A stretch of 6,468 nucleotides of DNA from a bacterium (GTDB lineage: Bacteria > Desulfobacterota > Deferrisomatia > Deferrisomatales > BM512), in contig SRXB01000120.1 in the NCBI GenBank assembly GCA_009724975.1, forward strand, positions 1-6,468. The letters are read 5' to 3'. The notes beneath the pieces were generated by a model, which was not told the DNA's origin, did no database searches, and worked only from the letters and a program-made list of their open reading frames with translations. A program made the translations under genes and the position numbers. Below are positions 1 through 6,110 of this stretch, piece after piece (the stretch's first letter is position 1; the number at the start of each line of letters is the position of its first letter).

Positions 1-1
1 T

Positions 2-250
2 GGCCTTGGCGTGCAAAAAGACATGATAAAGGGCTACATGTGGCTAGAACTGGCCGCCCAGTCCACCGTGGAGGCTATAAAGGCCCCCCAGAAGGGCGAC
101 TGGTCCGACATGCCCGGAATCCTCTACTCCAAAGGCCTTTTGCTAGACAACATCCTCTCCATGAAAAGCCAGACCGGCCAGCTCATGAGCAAGGCGCAGA
201 TGGAAAAGGCGGAAAAGCTCGCCGCCGAGTGGAGAAAATCCAGAAAATAG
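2..250 (+). CDS. Sel1-like repeat protein, C-terminal fragment
   Basis: The reading frame is open from the window edge, so this is the 3' end of a longer gene; the GTG at 11 is an internal Val, not a start. The visible residues begin GLGVQKDMIKGYMWLELAAQ, which is the typical second half of a Sel1 repeat (G-x-G-V-x-x-D-x-x-K/A-x-x-W-x-x-x-A-A). About 30 non-repeat residues follow, then a tail reading MEKAEKLAAEW near the end, like the usual C-terminal cap of these proteins (basic/acidic helix ending in A-x-E-W). Sel1-repeat proteins are alpha-solenoid scaffolds that mediate protein-protein contacts; many bacterial ones are secreted or periplasmic. The N-terminus, any signal peptide and the repeat number lie outside the window, so location and partner cannot be given. 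It lies 45 bp upstream of a radical SAM gene on the same strand and may be cotranscribed with it. Confidence 0.8.
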   Translation, partial: GLGVQKDMIKGYMWLELAAQSTVEAIKAPQKGDWSDMPGILYSKGLLLDNILSMKSQTGQLMSKAQMEKAEKLAAEWRKSRK

Positions 251-281
251 CACCCCTGCTGGTCTTTTGATTCAATTTTCG

Positions 282-287
282 AGGGAG
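282..287 (+). promoter_or_regulatory. Ribosome binding site for the radical SAM gene with TTG start
   Basis: AGGGAG lies 8 nt upstream of the TTG at 296. No ATG or GTG in this frame is better placed: the next Met in frame is residue 36, already close to the radical SAM core. This Shine-Dalgarno match decides the TTG start. Confidence 0.75.
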
Positions 288-295
288 AACCGAAC

Positions 296-1396
296 TTGTT
301 CAGGAAAATCTACCTGGAATTCGTCTGGAACAACATAAAAAGCGGCCGCATACTCTGGCTCATCTCGCTGGGGTTCAAATATCTGGCCACCTACCTTTCG
401 ATGCTGGTGGGCCGCCCCCTTTGCGGCCCGATTCTCGGCACCCTCGTCACCAACTACACCTGCAACCTCGACTGCCTCATGTGCGACCTTCCGCACCGCA
501 CCGCCGAACTTCGCAAGGCGGGCGGCAAAGAGCTTGACACGGCGGGGATGAAGGATGTGATGGACCAGATGAAGGGGCTGGGCATCCTAGGCATCGGCTT
601 CACCGGCGGAGAGCCGCTGATACGGCCCGACATCTTCGAGCTTTTGTCCTACGCCAAGAAGATAGGGATGATAACCCACCTGAACACCAACGGGACCCTC
701 CTCGACGAGGAGCGGGGCCGCAAGGTGATAGAGGCTGGCGTCGATTCCCTCAACATCTCCATAGACGGCGCCACCGCCGAAACCCACGACTCCATAAGAA
801 GCGTCCCCGGCTCCTTTGAAAAGTCTATAAAAGCCCTGAAGATGATGGACAAGCTGCGCAAGGAGATGGGGCGCGGGCCAAGGCTCAAGGCGGTCTGCGT
901 AGTTCAGGAAAAGAACGTGGACGAAGTGGAGGAGCTTCTTCGCGCCGCACCCTCCTGGGGAGTGGACGTGGTGGAGTGCATACCGAGGCAGGAATTCACC
1001 AAGGAAGACTCCGCCAAACTTCCCCATGAGGTTCTCGAAAAGCTCAAAAAGAGCGGCGACGCCCTCACCAAGCTGAAAAAAGAGGGCGCGCCCATAGAAA
1101 ACTCTCAAGGCATGATACGCCTCTTCAAGCCCACCTTCGAGGGCAAGCCCTCGCCCCTTAAGTGCTACGCGGGATACAACTCGCTAACCGTAGACTCCTT
1201 CGGCGAGATCTACGTCTGCGTACCCTACATGAACTGGAACATGACCGAGGGGAATATCGCCAAAACCGACCTTAAGACCTTCTGGAAGTCTTCCGGGTTC
1301 CAAAAGCGCAGGAAAGCCGTCGAGGCGTGCCGCCGCTGCACCCTGAACTGCCAGGCGGAGCTCAACATCCTCTTCCAGCCCTGGTTTAAAACTTAA
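296..1396 (+). CDS. Radical SAM protein with SPASM-like C-terminal cluster
   Basis: This is a 366-residue radical SAM enzyme of unknown substrate. Residues 1-50 are rich in hydrophobic and basic residues (around WLISLGFKYLATYLSMLVG) and might associate with the membrane. The core begins at about 50: the [4Fe-4S]/AdoMet motif C56-x3-C60-x2-C63 (CNLDCLMC), the GGEP motif at 104-107 that contacts the AdoMet amino group, the THLNTNGTLL strand near 127-136, and ISIDGATAETHD at 154-165. The C-terminus carries C290-x17-C308 (ending EIYVC), then C345-x2-C348-x3-C352 (CRRCTLNC). This is a SPASM/twitch-like pattern that in known relatives binds auxiliary Fe-S clusters. Families with this layout include peptide-modifying maturases and sugar or cofactor enzymes; no precursor peptide is visible nearby. 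It starts with TTG behind a good Shine-Dalgarno and converges with another radical SAM gene, 7 bp between stops. The superfamily is certain; the function is not. Confidence 0.9.
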   Translation: MFRKIYLEFVWNNIKSGRILWLISLGFKYLATYLSMLVGRPLCGPILGTLVTNYTCNLDCLMCDLPHRTAELRKAGGKELDTAGMKDVMDQMKGLGILGIGFTGGEPLIRPDIFELLSYAKKIGMITHLNTNGTLLDEERGRKVIEAGVDSLNISIDGATAETHDSIRSVPGSFEKSIKALKMMDKLRKEMGRGPRLKAVCVVQEKNVDEVEELLRAAPSWGVDVVECIPRQEFTKEDSAKLPHEVLEKLKKSGDALTKLKKEGAPIENSQGMIRLFKPTFEGKPSPLKCYAGYNSLTVDSFGEIYVCVPYMNWNMTEGNIAKTDLKTFWKSSGFQKRRKAVEACRRCTLNCQAELNILFQPWFKT

Positions 1397-1403
1397 AGAA
1401 TCT

Positions 1404-2453
1404 TCAGGATTTTCGGGGCAGGGGCCTTAAAAGGCTTTTGCCGAGCGCGGGAAAGGTCTCGCAGGGGGTCCAGCAGTTGGGGCATTGCCCCCTGGACGCC
1501 TTGCGGTAGGCCTCCACGGTCTTCGGGCTCTCCCAGAATCTTTTGAGGCTAAGGCCGAAATCCCTGATATTCCCCAGCTTCTCGTCCCAGATGGTGCATG
1601 GGAACAAATCACCCTCGTTGGTGAGGAAAACCGTGGCCGAGAGGGCCGCGCAGGGTATCGGCGACTTGCCGGTGGCCAGATAGGGAGATACTCCTTGCGC
1701 GTAGCGCTTCTCAAAGAGCGCCAGCGGCGAGAGGCTGTGCTTTCTAAGGGCCGCGAGGCGGGCGAACTCCGCCGCCACCTTAGACATTTCGGGCTGTGCC
1801 GCCTTTTCGTTGCCGTAATAGTGTGGCGAACAGTGGGGGATGTTGAAGTGGAAATCCTCGATTGAAATCTTTGGATAAAAGGGGCGAAGCTCGTCCAGCG
1901 TCTCCTCGAAAAGACCGATATTGGCCTCCGAGAAGGTCATCCCGAAATAAACCGCCAGCCCTCCGGTCTTTTTAAGCTCCACAAAGGTCTTAACAGCCGA
2001 GTCGAAAGTTCCCTCAAGGCCGCGCAGGCGGTCGTGGAGGGCCTTTGGCCCGTCGAGGCTTATCGTCACCACAAGGCTGGCCTTCGTGCGCTCCTTTATG
2101 AATTTCGCCGCCTCCACGGCCCGTTCCGGATAGGTTCCGTTGGTGGGAAAGTGGAGGTAGACAAGGTCGGGACAGCTCTCGATAATTATTTCAAAGACTT
2201 CGAGAATGTCCTCGCGCATGAAAATCTCGCCGCCCGTGACGTCTATCCACGAAAGGGAGCCGTTAAGCCGGAAAAACTCGCGGATCTCGTCAAGGGTCAT
2301 CTCAGAGGTCTTCTTGGTCCAGATAAAGCAGTTTCTGCAACGGCAATTGCACCTGCCGGTGACCACGAAGTTCAGCTTATAGGGGAAGGGGAGCCTTCCG
2401 AAAGCCGAGAAGAGGACCTTTTTGGCTAGCTTGGCGGTGGGGATGAGCTTCAT
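1404..2453 (-). CDS. Radical SAM protein with SPASM-like C-terminal cluster
   Basis: This is a 349-residue radical SAM enzyme, substrate unknown. The cluster motif is C35-x3-C39-x2-C42 (CNCRCRNC, with an extra Cys at 37). The usual GGEP is GGEI at 74-77, keeping the Glu. FPTNGTYPE at 102-110 and TISLDGPKALHDRLRG at 130-145 are further core strands. The C-terminal cluster is C268-x17-C286 (ending GDLFPC) and C324-x2-C327-x3-C331 (CPNCWTPC), implying one or more auxiliary Fe-S clusters. The first 30 residues are basic and mildly hydrophobic, without a clear signal peptide. The ATG overlaps the stop of the upstream GT9 gene (ATGA, 4 bp), and the only Shine-Dalgarno-like AGG is just 2 nt from the start, so translation probably depends on coupling. 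This suggests a job linked to the glycosyltransferase, perhaps modification of a glycan or lipid, but that is inference. Its stop faces another radical SAM gene. Confidence 0.9.
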   Translation of the reverse strand: MKLIPTAKLAKKVLFSAFGRLPFPYKLNFVVTGRCNCRCRNCFIWTKKTSEMTLDEIREFFRLNGSLSWIDVTGGEIFMREDILEVFEIIIESCPDLVYLHFPTNGTYPERAVEAAKFIKERTKASLVVTISLDGPKALHDRLRGLEGTFDSAVKTFVELKKTGGLAVYFGMTFSEANIGLFEETLDELRPFYPKISIEDFHFNIPHCSPHYYGNEKAAQPEMSKVAAEFARLAALRKHSLSPLALFEKRYAQGVSPYLATGKSPIPCAALSATVFLTNEGDLFPCTIWDEKLGNIRDFGLSLKRFWESPKTVEAYRKASRGQCPNCWTPCETFPALGKSLLRPLPRKS

Positions 2454-3655
2454 TGCCTGTTTTTCTTGAAGGCGGGGAGGATTTTTCCCTCATTGTCGAA
2501 GTATTTATTCTCAATGGCCCCGAAAACGTCGTTAACGCCAATTGAGAGCATGCACTTGGGATTTTTGCAGTCGGAGAGCTTGCGGTTGGTGTTGGTGAGG
2601 CAGGGGCTGCATTCCTGCTTGTTGTAGAAGACGAGGTCGTCTTCGCCAACGGGGCCGTAGAGGAAGGGCGTATTGGGGCCGAAAAGCCCTATCACCGGAG
2701 TTCCCATCGCCGAGGCTACGTGGACTGTGGCGGTGTCGTTGGAAACGACGAACTCCGCCATTTTGCAAAGCGCCGCCAGCCCCTTGAGTGAGAGCTTGCC
2801 GGTTGAATCGAGCGCCGCTCCCCCGCTCAGGCTGACCACTTGCGAAGTTATCTCAGCCTCGTTTGGTACGCCGGTCAATATCACCTTGGCGCCGAATCTT
2901 TCGCTAACAAGTCTGGTCAGGGCGGCGAAGCGGTCCGGGGGCCAGCGCCGTATTGTGAGGTTGCTGGAGGAACCGGGGTGCATGAGGAAAAGAGGCTCTT
3001 CGGGCTTTACGCCGAAATCCGCCAGAAGTTTTCGCGCCTGCCCTTCCTGCTCGGGGGTGCAGTCAATCTCGCGCTCCACCGGCTCGGCGCTGGCTCCCAC
3101 AGCCTCGGCCAGCCGCATGAAGATTCGCCACATGTGGGCGTCCTCCACGTAATCGACCGCAGTGGTGTAAATGCGGGTGCGATCGGGCCCGTGGGCCTTA
3201 AAGCCGATGCGTCGCGGAGCGCCGAGCGCCGAGGCGATAAGGGTCGAGATGTTGGCGAACTGCTCAAAATCTATTATAGCGTCGTATCTCTCGCGGCGAA
3301 GCTTGGGCATCGTGACGAGGAAGGACCAGAGGAAGACAGGAATGGTTTCCGACTCGAAATAGTAGGCCTTTTCAACGTTTTTGGCGCCGGAGAGGATGCT
3401 TTTGTTGGTGTCGAGGGTGAGGAAGTCGATGCGGGAATAGGGGAATTTTCGCTTGATGGCGCGCAGGGCGGGCAAAATCATCACGATGTTGCCTATGCCG
3501 TGGAACTTGACCAGCAAAATCTTCTTGGGGGCTTCGCCCGGGCGGGGGTCTTTCTTTTTCGAGAAGAAAAGCAGGACCGGGGCTATCTTCAGCAGAAGAT
3601 TTCCCAAAAGGCTGTCCAAAAAGCGCGCGAAACGAAGTTCGGAATCTCTTTTCAA
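2450..3655 (-). CDS. Glycosyltransferase family 9 (heptosyltransferase-like)
   Basis: This 401-residue GT-B fold enzyme belongs to GT9, the family of ADP-heptose:LPS heptosyltransferases, which act at the cytoplasmic face of the inner membrane. After a 43-residue N-terminal extension with a hydrophobic/basic stretch (RFLDSLLGNLLLKIAPVLLF), the core begins at KKILLVKFHGIGN (44-56). It continues with MILPALRAIKRKFP at 59-72, the acceptor-to-donor domain boundary near 200-220, HPGSS at 226-230, RRWPPDRFAAL at 236-246, and the donor-site motif SNDTATVHVASAMGTPVIG at 305-323 followed by LFGPNTP. C349, C352, C363 and C368 form a Cys-containing segment that is common near the end of GT9 proteins. 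The position of the usual catalytic-loop Asp is Asn56. The start is TTG; an in-frame TAA lies only three codons upstream and no ATG fits. A weak GGCGG sits 9 nt before the start. Donor sugar and acceptor cannot be assigned. Confidence 0.88.
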   Translation of the reverse strand: MKRDSELRFARFLDSLLGNLLLKIAPVLLFFSKKKDPRPGEAPKKILLVKFHGIGNIVMILPALRAIKRKFPYSRIDFLTLDTNKSILSGAKNVEKAYYFESETIPVFLWSFLVTMPKLRRERYDAIIDFEQFANISTLIASALGAPRRIGFKAHGPDRTRIYTTAVDYVEDAHMWRIFMRLAEAVGASAEPVEREIDCTPEQEGQARKLLADFGVKPEEPLFLMHPGSSSNLTIRRWPPDRFAALTRLVSERFGAKVILTGVPNEAEITSQVVSLSGGAALDSTGKLSLKGLAALCKMAEFVVSNDTATVHVASAMGTPVIGLFGPNTPFLYGPVGEDDLVFYNKQECSPCLTNTNRKLSDCKNPKCMLSIGVNDVFGAIENKYFDNEGKILPAFKKNRQ

Positions 3656-3784
3656 ACCAACTTACCGCCGACTTCATACTGAAAGATAAACGAATCAAAG
3701 AGGTAACATTAAAAAGCCAAAACCGCCAGTATTTTTTGGAATTTAGACCTAAAAACCTTCACCAGGGGTTACTCTCGGCCCTAT
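3656..3784. other. AT-rich intergenic gap between rlhA and the GT9 gene
   Basis: This 129-bp gap is the only sizeable non-coding stretch in the window and is clearly more AT-rich than the genes. Both flanking genes read leftwards. It contains a terminator-like hairpin (given separately) and a short inverted repeat TTTAGACCTAAA at 3742-3753 that could be an operator half-site pair or chance. A promoter for the glycosyltransferase/radical SAM pair would be expected here, but I found no convincing -35/-10 pair on the minus strand. Confidence 0.55.
3711..3739 (-). terminator. Possible intrinsic terminator after rlhA
   Basis: On the minus strand a 6-bp stem CCAAAA/TTTTGG encloses an 11-nt loop and is followed by CTTTTT. 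It begins about 46 nt downstream of the rlhA stop and lies before the GT9 start, a sensible place to end the upstream transcript. The stem is short and AT-rich, so termination would be weak or partial. Confidence 0.4.
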
Positions 3785-5605
3785 TTAATTTTCCTTAAGC
3801 GACATAAGGCACTTTTCGCAATCGAACTCCACTGCGAACAAAGCCCCGCCGATTTCGACGAAAAGAGGCTTTTCTTCATTTTTCCCGCAAAGGCCCATGG
3901 AGCGCCGCAAACAGTGCTTCATCGTCATGAGAGTGGCTTTTGCGCCGGTTTTTCCCCTCTCGAAGGCATCCTCTGCGCTTTCGACCCCGTGTTTTTGGTA
4001 AAACCTTTTTGCCGACGCGTTATATACGTTGTGGGAGTAGTCGAGGTTTCTTTGCGGATAGGCGGGTGGAGGCTCGGACTCTTTTCCCCTTACGGGTCTT
4101 CGGTATTCTTTTATTCTATTGTTTTCAAGGGCTTTTGCGCAATCCCTGCGAAGTTCGTTTAACTTTCCCGTGGGTATGAAAAAAGGCTTGCTAGCTGCTA
4201 TCTTCACACCAAGAGCCCCGAAAGGAGTCTCGCCGAGCTTGGAAATCTGGGTTTGAATCGCTTCGGTGGCCCTTGTTGCATCCTTGGCCGGAATTTTTTC
4301 GTGATGGAGCTCTTCCGAGGCGGTAATCCCATCTTCGTCGGCAAAGGTGAGGCGAAAGCCGCCGCTTGTCTCCTCGAAAAGGGCGTTGACCGCGATTTTT
4401 CGGGTCGCCGTCCTCCCTGAAAGCGTTTTTTCAAATACCTCGTCGTGGTTTCGGAAAAGTTTCGCCCCAGATTCCAGCTTTTCGGGAAAATCGGCGGGGT
4501 AAATCGCTTTTCCCTCGACCCTGTTGACCCGAAAGCCGAAAAGTTCGCCTTTTTCGTCAAAGAAGGAGAGGCCGTCGCCGTTGTGAAGCTCATAAGCGGT
4601 TTCAACTTCTATTCCAGGTCTTTTAAGGCTCTTTGCCGTTCCTATGAATTCGCCTATGTCCTTTGGGGTGTCAAAGGAAGCCGGTTCGTCCTTTAGCCCG
4701 TTCAAAAAGTATTCGGTGAAGCCGCGGTTGAAGGATTTTTTCGGGTCCGGCTCGAAAAAGAAGGTGGATTTGCCGGTTGAGCTTCGTTTTTTGCCTACGG
4801 TTCCCTCAAGCAGCGAATCGAGCTCGCGCCGGTAGTGGGCGGTGACGTTTTTCACGTAGCCGAGGTCTTTTAGTCTTCCTTCTATCTTGAAGGAGGTGAC
4901 TCCGGCGGCCAGCAGTGCCCCGAGATTTTGGGTCTGGTTGAGATCTCGCAGGGAGAGAAGGTGCTTGGGCCCTAATATTAGCTTTTTTTCGGAGTCCAAA
5001 AGGGTCATGGGGAGGCGGCAGGGCTGGGCGCACTCGCCCCGGTTGGCGCTGCGACCGCACAGGCGTTGGCTGAGGTAGCAGTTGCCGCTGAAAGAGACGC
5101 AGAGCGCCCCGTGAATGAAAACCTCAAGGTTTACGGTGGTTTTTTGCGCTATTTCCCTGATTTGGGGGAGGGAAAGCTCCCTGGCGAGAACCACCTGCGA
5201 AAAACCGCATTTTTCGAGGAAGAGGACCTTCTCGGCGTCGCGGTTGTCGCACTGGGTGCTGGCGTGGAGGGCCAGGGGCGGCAAATCGAGCTCAAGAAGG
5301 CCCATGTCCTGGATTATCAGCGCGTCCACCCCAGCGTCCCAGGCCTCGCGGGCGATTTTTTCGGCCTGCGGAAGCTCTTCGTCGGTGAGGATTGTGTTGA
5401 GGGCGAGGTAAACCCTTGCGTTGAAAAGGTGGGCGTGGCGGGCGAGCTTTTCTATGTCGGAGATGGAGTTGGGGACGGCGGAGCGCGCCCCGAAAGCGGG
5501 GCCGCCGATGTAAACCGCGTCGGCGCCGTGGTTTATAGCCTCAACTCCGGCGGCGGCGTCCCTTGCGGGGGCAAGAAGTTCGATTCTCTCGCGCTTGTTT
5601 TCCAT
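3785..5605 (-). CDS. rlhA: U32 family protein, RlhA-type 23S rRNA C2501 hydroxylation
   Basis: This 606-residue protein resembles E. coli RlhA (YdcP, about 667 aa) along nearly its whole length. RlhA is needed for 5-hydroxycytidine at C2501 of 23S rRNA in the peptidyl transferase centre, in an iron- and prephenate-dependent way. The older name U32 peptidase is probably misleading. Signature stretches are RIELLAPARDAA (7-18), HGADAVYIGGPAFGAR (26-41), LHASTQCD (113-120), the family segment with C169, C176, C192 and C196 (HGALCVSFSGNC, then RSANRGECAQPCRLP) that likely ligates Fe-S, KIEGRLKDLGYVKNVTAHYR (240-259), and a DUF3656-like C-terminal half. The C-terminus has C565, C573, C596 and C599 (KHCLR, DCEKC), a likely second metal site also present in E. 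coli. The ATG follows an in-frame TGA directly, so the start is fixed although no good Shine-Dalgarno is seen. It lies 43 bp downstream of the yaiI-like gene. Tetrapyrrole, ubiquinone or tRNA roles known for other U32 members fit less well. Confidence 0.88.
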   Translation of the reverse strand: MENKRERIELLAPARDAAAGVEAINHGADAVYIGGPAFGARSAVPNSISDIEKLARHAHLFNARVYLALNTILTDEELPQAEKIAREAWDAGVDALIIQDMGLLELDLPPLALHASTQCDNRDAEKVLFLEKCGFSQVVLARELSLPQIREIAQKTTVNLEVFIHGALCVSFSGNCYLSQRLCGRSANRGECAQPCRLPMTLLDSEKKLILGPKHLLSLRDLNQTQNLGALLAAGVTSFKIEGRLKDLGYVKNVTAHYRRELDSLLEGTVGKKRSSTGKSTFFFEPDPKKSFNRGFTEYFLNGLKDEPASFDTPKDIGEFIGTAKSLKRPGIEVETAYELHNGDGLSFFDEKGELFGFRVNRVEGKAIYPADFPEKLESGAKLFRNHDEVFEKTLSGRTATRKIAVNALFEETSGGFRLTFADEDGITASEELHHEKIPAKDATRATEAIQTQISKLGETPFGALGVKIAASKPFFIPTGKLNELRRDCAKALENNRIKEYRRPVRGKESEPPPAYPQRNLDYSHNVYNASAKRFYQKHGVESAEDAFERGKTGAKATLMTMKHCLRRSMGLCGKNEEKPLFVEIGGALFAVEFDCEKCLMSLKEN

Positions 5606-5648
5606 TCAGGGAGTTTTACCACTTTGACGATGCGCCATAAAGGAGCTT

Positions 5649-6107
5649 TCAGCTTTTGCGGGCTCTCTTGACCCGTTCAACGAGTTCGTGGAGGGCGCAG
5701 AGGAAGGCCGAGCGGTCGCGCTGGGTCATCGGGGGCGGCCCGCCGGTCATCTCGCCCATCTGGCGAAGGCCGTCGAGAAGCTCGCGGGTGGCGAGCGCCG
5801 CGCCTATTGATTCCTCGTCGCGCTCCTGCCCCTTGGGGGTGAGGACCAGCGCCCCCTTTTCGATGGCGCGGGCGGCCAGCGGAATGTCGGCGGTGATTAC
5901 TATGTCGCAGTCACCGGCGTTTTGGGCTATGTAGTCGTCGGCCTCGTCGAAGCGGTTTCCCACCACAACGGGCCGTATTTTCTGGTCGAAGGGGGTCTTC
6001 AGGGGACGGTTGGAGATTACGTAAACCACAAGGCCGTGCCTTTGCGCGACCTTGTAGGTTTCATCCTTGACGGGGCAGCCGTCGGCGTCGATGTAGATAT
6101 CCAGCAT
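5649..6107 (-). CDS. yaiI: YaiI/YqxD family protein (DUF188, UPF0178)
   Basis: This 152-residue protein has the usual length and motifs of the DUF188 family: IYIDADGCPVKDE at 4-16 with D7 and D9, FDEADDYI at 53-60, DIVITADIPLAARAIEKGA at 68-86, and the C-terminal GGPPPMTQRDRSAF at 122-135. The family has a PIN-like fold, and the conserved acidic residues suggest metal binding and possibly a nuclease activity on RNA. No specific substrate is established to my knowledge. It is predicted cytoplasmic, with no signal peptide or membrane segment. The ATG lies 3 bp after the stop of the upstream helicase gene, with AAAAAGG inside the end of that gene serving as ribosome binding site, so the two are very probably cotranscribed; rlhA follows 43 bp downstream. 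Family assignment is firm, while the biochemical role is unknown. Confidence 0.92.
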   Translation of the reverse strand: MLDIYIDADGCPVKDETYKVAQRHGLVVYVISNRPLKTPFDQKIRPVVVGNRFDEADDYIAQNAGDCDIVITADIPLAARAIEKGALVLTPKGQERDEESIGAALATRELLDGLRQMGEMTGGPPPMTQRDRSAFLCALHELVERVKRARKS

Positions 6108-6110
6108 CGG

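Noticed and set aside
251..269. AGCA-cccc-TGCT followed by a few T residues after the Sel1 gene
   Set aside because: A 4-bp stem without a proper T run is too weak to call a terminator; cotranscription with the next gene is as likely.
248..298. The Sel1 gene stop (TAG followed by C) and the radical SAM start are in the same frame with no other stop between them, which would allow a readthrough fusion
   Set aside because: The Sel1 protein ends with a natural C-terminal cap, and the radical SAM start has its own well-placed ribosome binding site. Fifteen open codons between them can occur by chance.
587..1108. Open frame of 173 codons on the minus strand opposite the first radical SAM gene
   Set aside because: It is antisense to a motif-rich gene and the product looks like the low-complexity complement of radical SAM coding sequence.
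1424..1440. GCCT-taaa-AGGC followed by TTTT near the convergent junction, a possible terminator for the plus-strand radical SAM gene
   Set aside because: The stem has only 4 bp and lies within the coding region of the opposite gene, where the bases are explained by codons.
296..2453. A RiPP (radical SAM-modified peptide) cluster
   Set aside because: Two SPASM-like radical SAM proteins suggest it, but there is no small precursor gene, peptidase or exporter in the window, and the gaps beside these genes are too short to hide one.
2840..3682. Long open frame (280 codons) on the plus strand opposite the GT9 gene
   Set aside because: It is antisense to a gene with clear GT9 motifs, its product matches no family I recognise, and such shadow frames are expected in GC-rich coding DNA.
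3656..3710. A sigma-70 promoter for the GT9 gene
   Set aside because: TTGGCT and TTGATT resemble -35 boxes, but no acceptable -10 box lies at 16-18 nt from either.
5066..5671. Open frame of 201 codons on the plus strand opposite rlhA
   Set aside because: It is a shadow of the well-supported RlhA homologue; the translation is Gly/Val-rich with no recognisable domain.
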